Positions 63,569 through 64,000 of a stretch of 64,000 nt of DNA are shown here, piece after piece (the first letter of the stretch is position 1; each line of letters begins with the position of its first letter). The translations under genes were made by a program, and so were the position numbers. The notes under the pieces were generated by a model, which was not told the DNA's origin, did not search any database, and saw only the letters and a program-made list of their open reading frames with translations. The stretch lies in the NCBI GenBank assembly GCA_963966185.1, contig CAWZYM010000310.1, positions 89,820-153,819 of the forward strand. The letters run 5' to 3'. Origin of the DNA: Rhabditoides inermis (taxonomy: Eukaryota; Nematoda; Chromadorea; Rhabditida; Rhabditidae).

Positions 63569-64000
63569 GGGAGAGTGAATACTTTCTTAGGTGATCGATC
63601 TGTGGAGTACCCACGAAACCACCTGGTACCGCAATATAAAGCGATGTGTCGAGCCCGGATCTTCCGCCGCCGAGACAAGCATAACCAACAACACGTACGC
63701 ATCCACGGCTCACCGAAATCCGTGTTGTTGGAACTCGCATTAGACATTGATTACGTGTTTTACTAATCTTACCGTAATTTACGTAATCGTTATTGTGTGC
63801 GACTTGATTCGAGATAAATATTCTGATTCTGATTCTGTGTCGACCTATGAATAGGTTAGTGTTTCCGTAAGTATTGCCCCCCCCCCCCCCCCGTATGCCA
63901 GCTGACCCGTGAGACGAATAGCAGGTTGACAAATAAACAATTGAACAATTGGACAATTGGACATTTGGAAAATTGGACATTTGGAGAATCGGACAATTGG

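Larger units (their letters stand above)
61645..64000. repeat. 5S rDNA tandem units, cut by window edge
   Basis: Three complete genes, then a spacer that runs off the window. The final spacer has three single-base losses (near 63708, 63754 and 63914). Confidence 0.92.

Overview
The window is one long animal-type 5S ribosomal DNA cluster. No protein-coding gene can be supported. All 5S genes lie on the minus strand. By eye I count 52 complete 118-nt copies and 11 partial ones. The gene is recognised by its internal promoter (A-box-like, intermediate and C-box segments), a perfect 9-bp terminal helix I between its two ends, and a T7 Pol III terminator 4 nt past the 3' end. The internal sequence (for example CCATCCCGTCCGATCTGGCA on the RNA strand) most resembles nematode 5S RNA as I remember it, so a nematode or a close relative is the best guess. 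That assignment is from memory and no search was run. The nematode SL1 spliced-leader gene, often linked to 5S in that phylum, is not visible.

The basic repeat is about 708 bp: a 118-nt gene plus about 590 bp of spacer. In + strand order the spacer holds the 5' flank of the gene, a perfect 11-bp-stem hairpin, an ATTCTG triplet, a poly-C run of 7 to 17, an AT-rich stretch of ACAATTGG-like motifs, a (CT)n tract, and the terminator of the next gene. Length variation comes mostly from the C and CT runs.

Layout: 1-3572, 5S units with two small islands of a 64-bp minisatellite; 3573-9311, large minisatellite array; 9312-9448, a 5S spacer segment in inverted orientation; 9449-11067, 5S units; 11068-13280, a 2.2-kb foreign insert; 13281-13433, one 5S gene; 13434-13917, a 484-bp foreign segment; 13918-27307, 5S array (18 complete genes); 27308-31377, second large minisatellite array; 31378-47207, 5S array (20 complete genes); 47208-52815, third; 52816-54673, inverted spacer plus two genes; 54674-59961, fourth; 59962-61160, inverted spacer plus two genes; 61161-61644, second copy of the 484-bp segment; 61645-64000, 5S units to the window edge.

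The four large minisatellite arrays share the same left junction (inside a 5S gene, removing the first 30 nt of the RNA) and the same right junction (into an inverted 5S spacer). They therefore descend from one insertion or rearrangement that was later copied with its surroundings. Shared private markers (a hairpin-loop deletion, 90-bp and 64-bp internal duplications, a T/G spacer variant) show that the 5S blocks at 13.9-27.3 kb and 31.4-47.2 kb are copies of each other that then gained or lost units. The locus is best read as a composite, multi-level satellite in which 5S genes and a 64-bp minisatellite are co-amplified by unequal exchange, template switching and gene conversion. The 5S genes would be transcribed by RNA polymerase III into the 5S RNA of the large ribosomal subunit. 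Nothing in the sequence suggests the minisatellite or the spacers encode protein.
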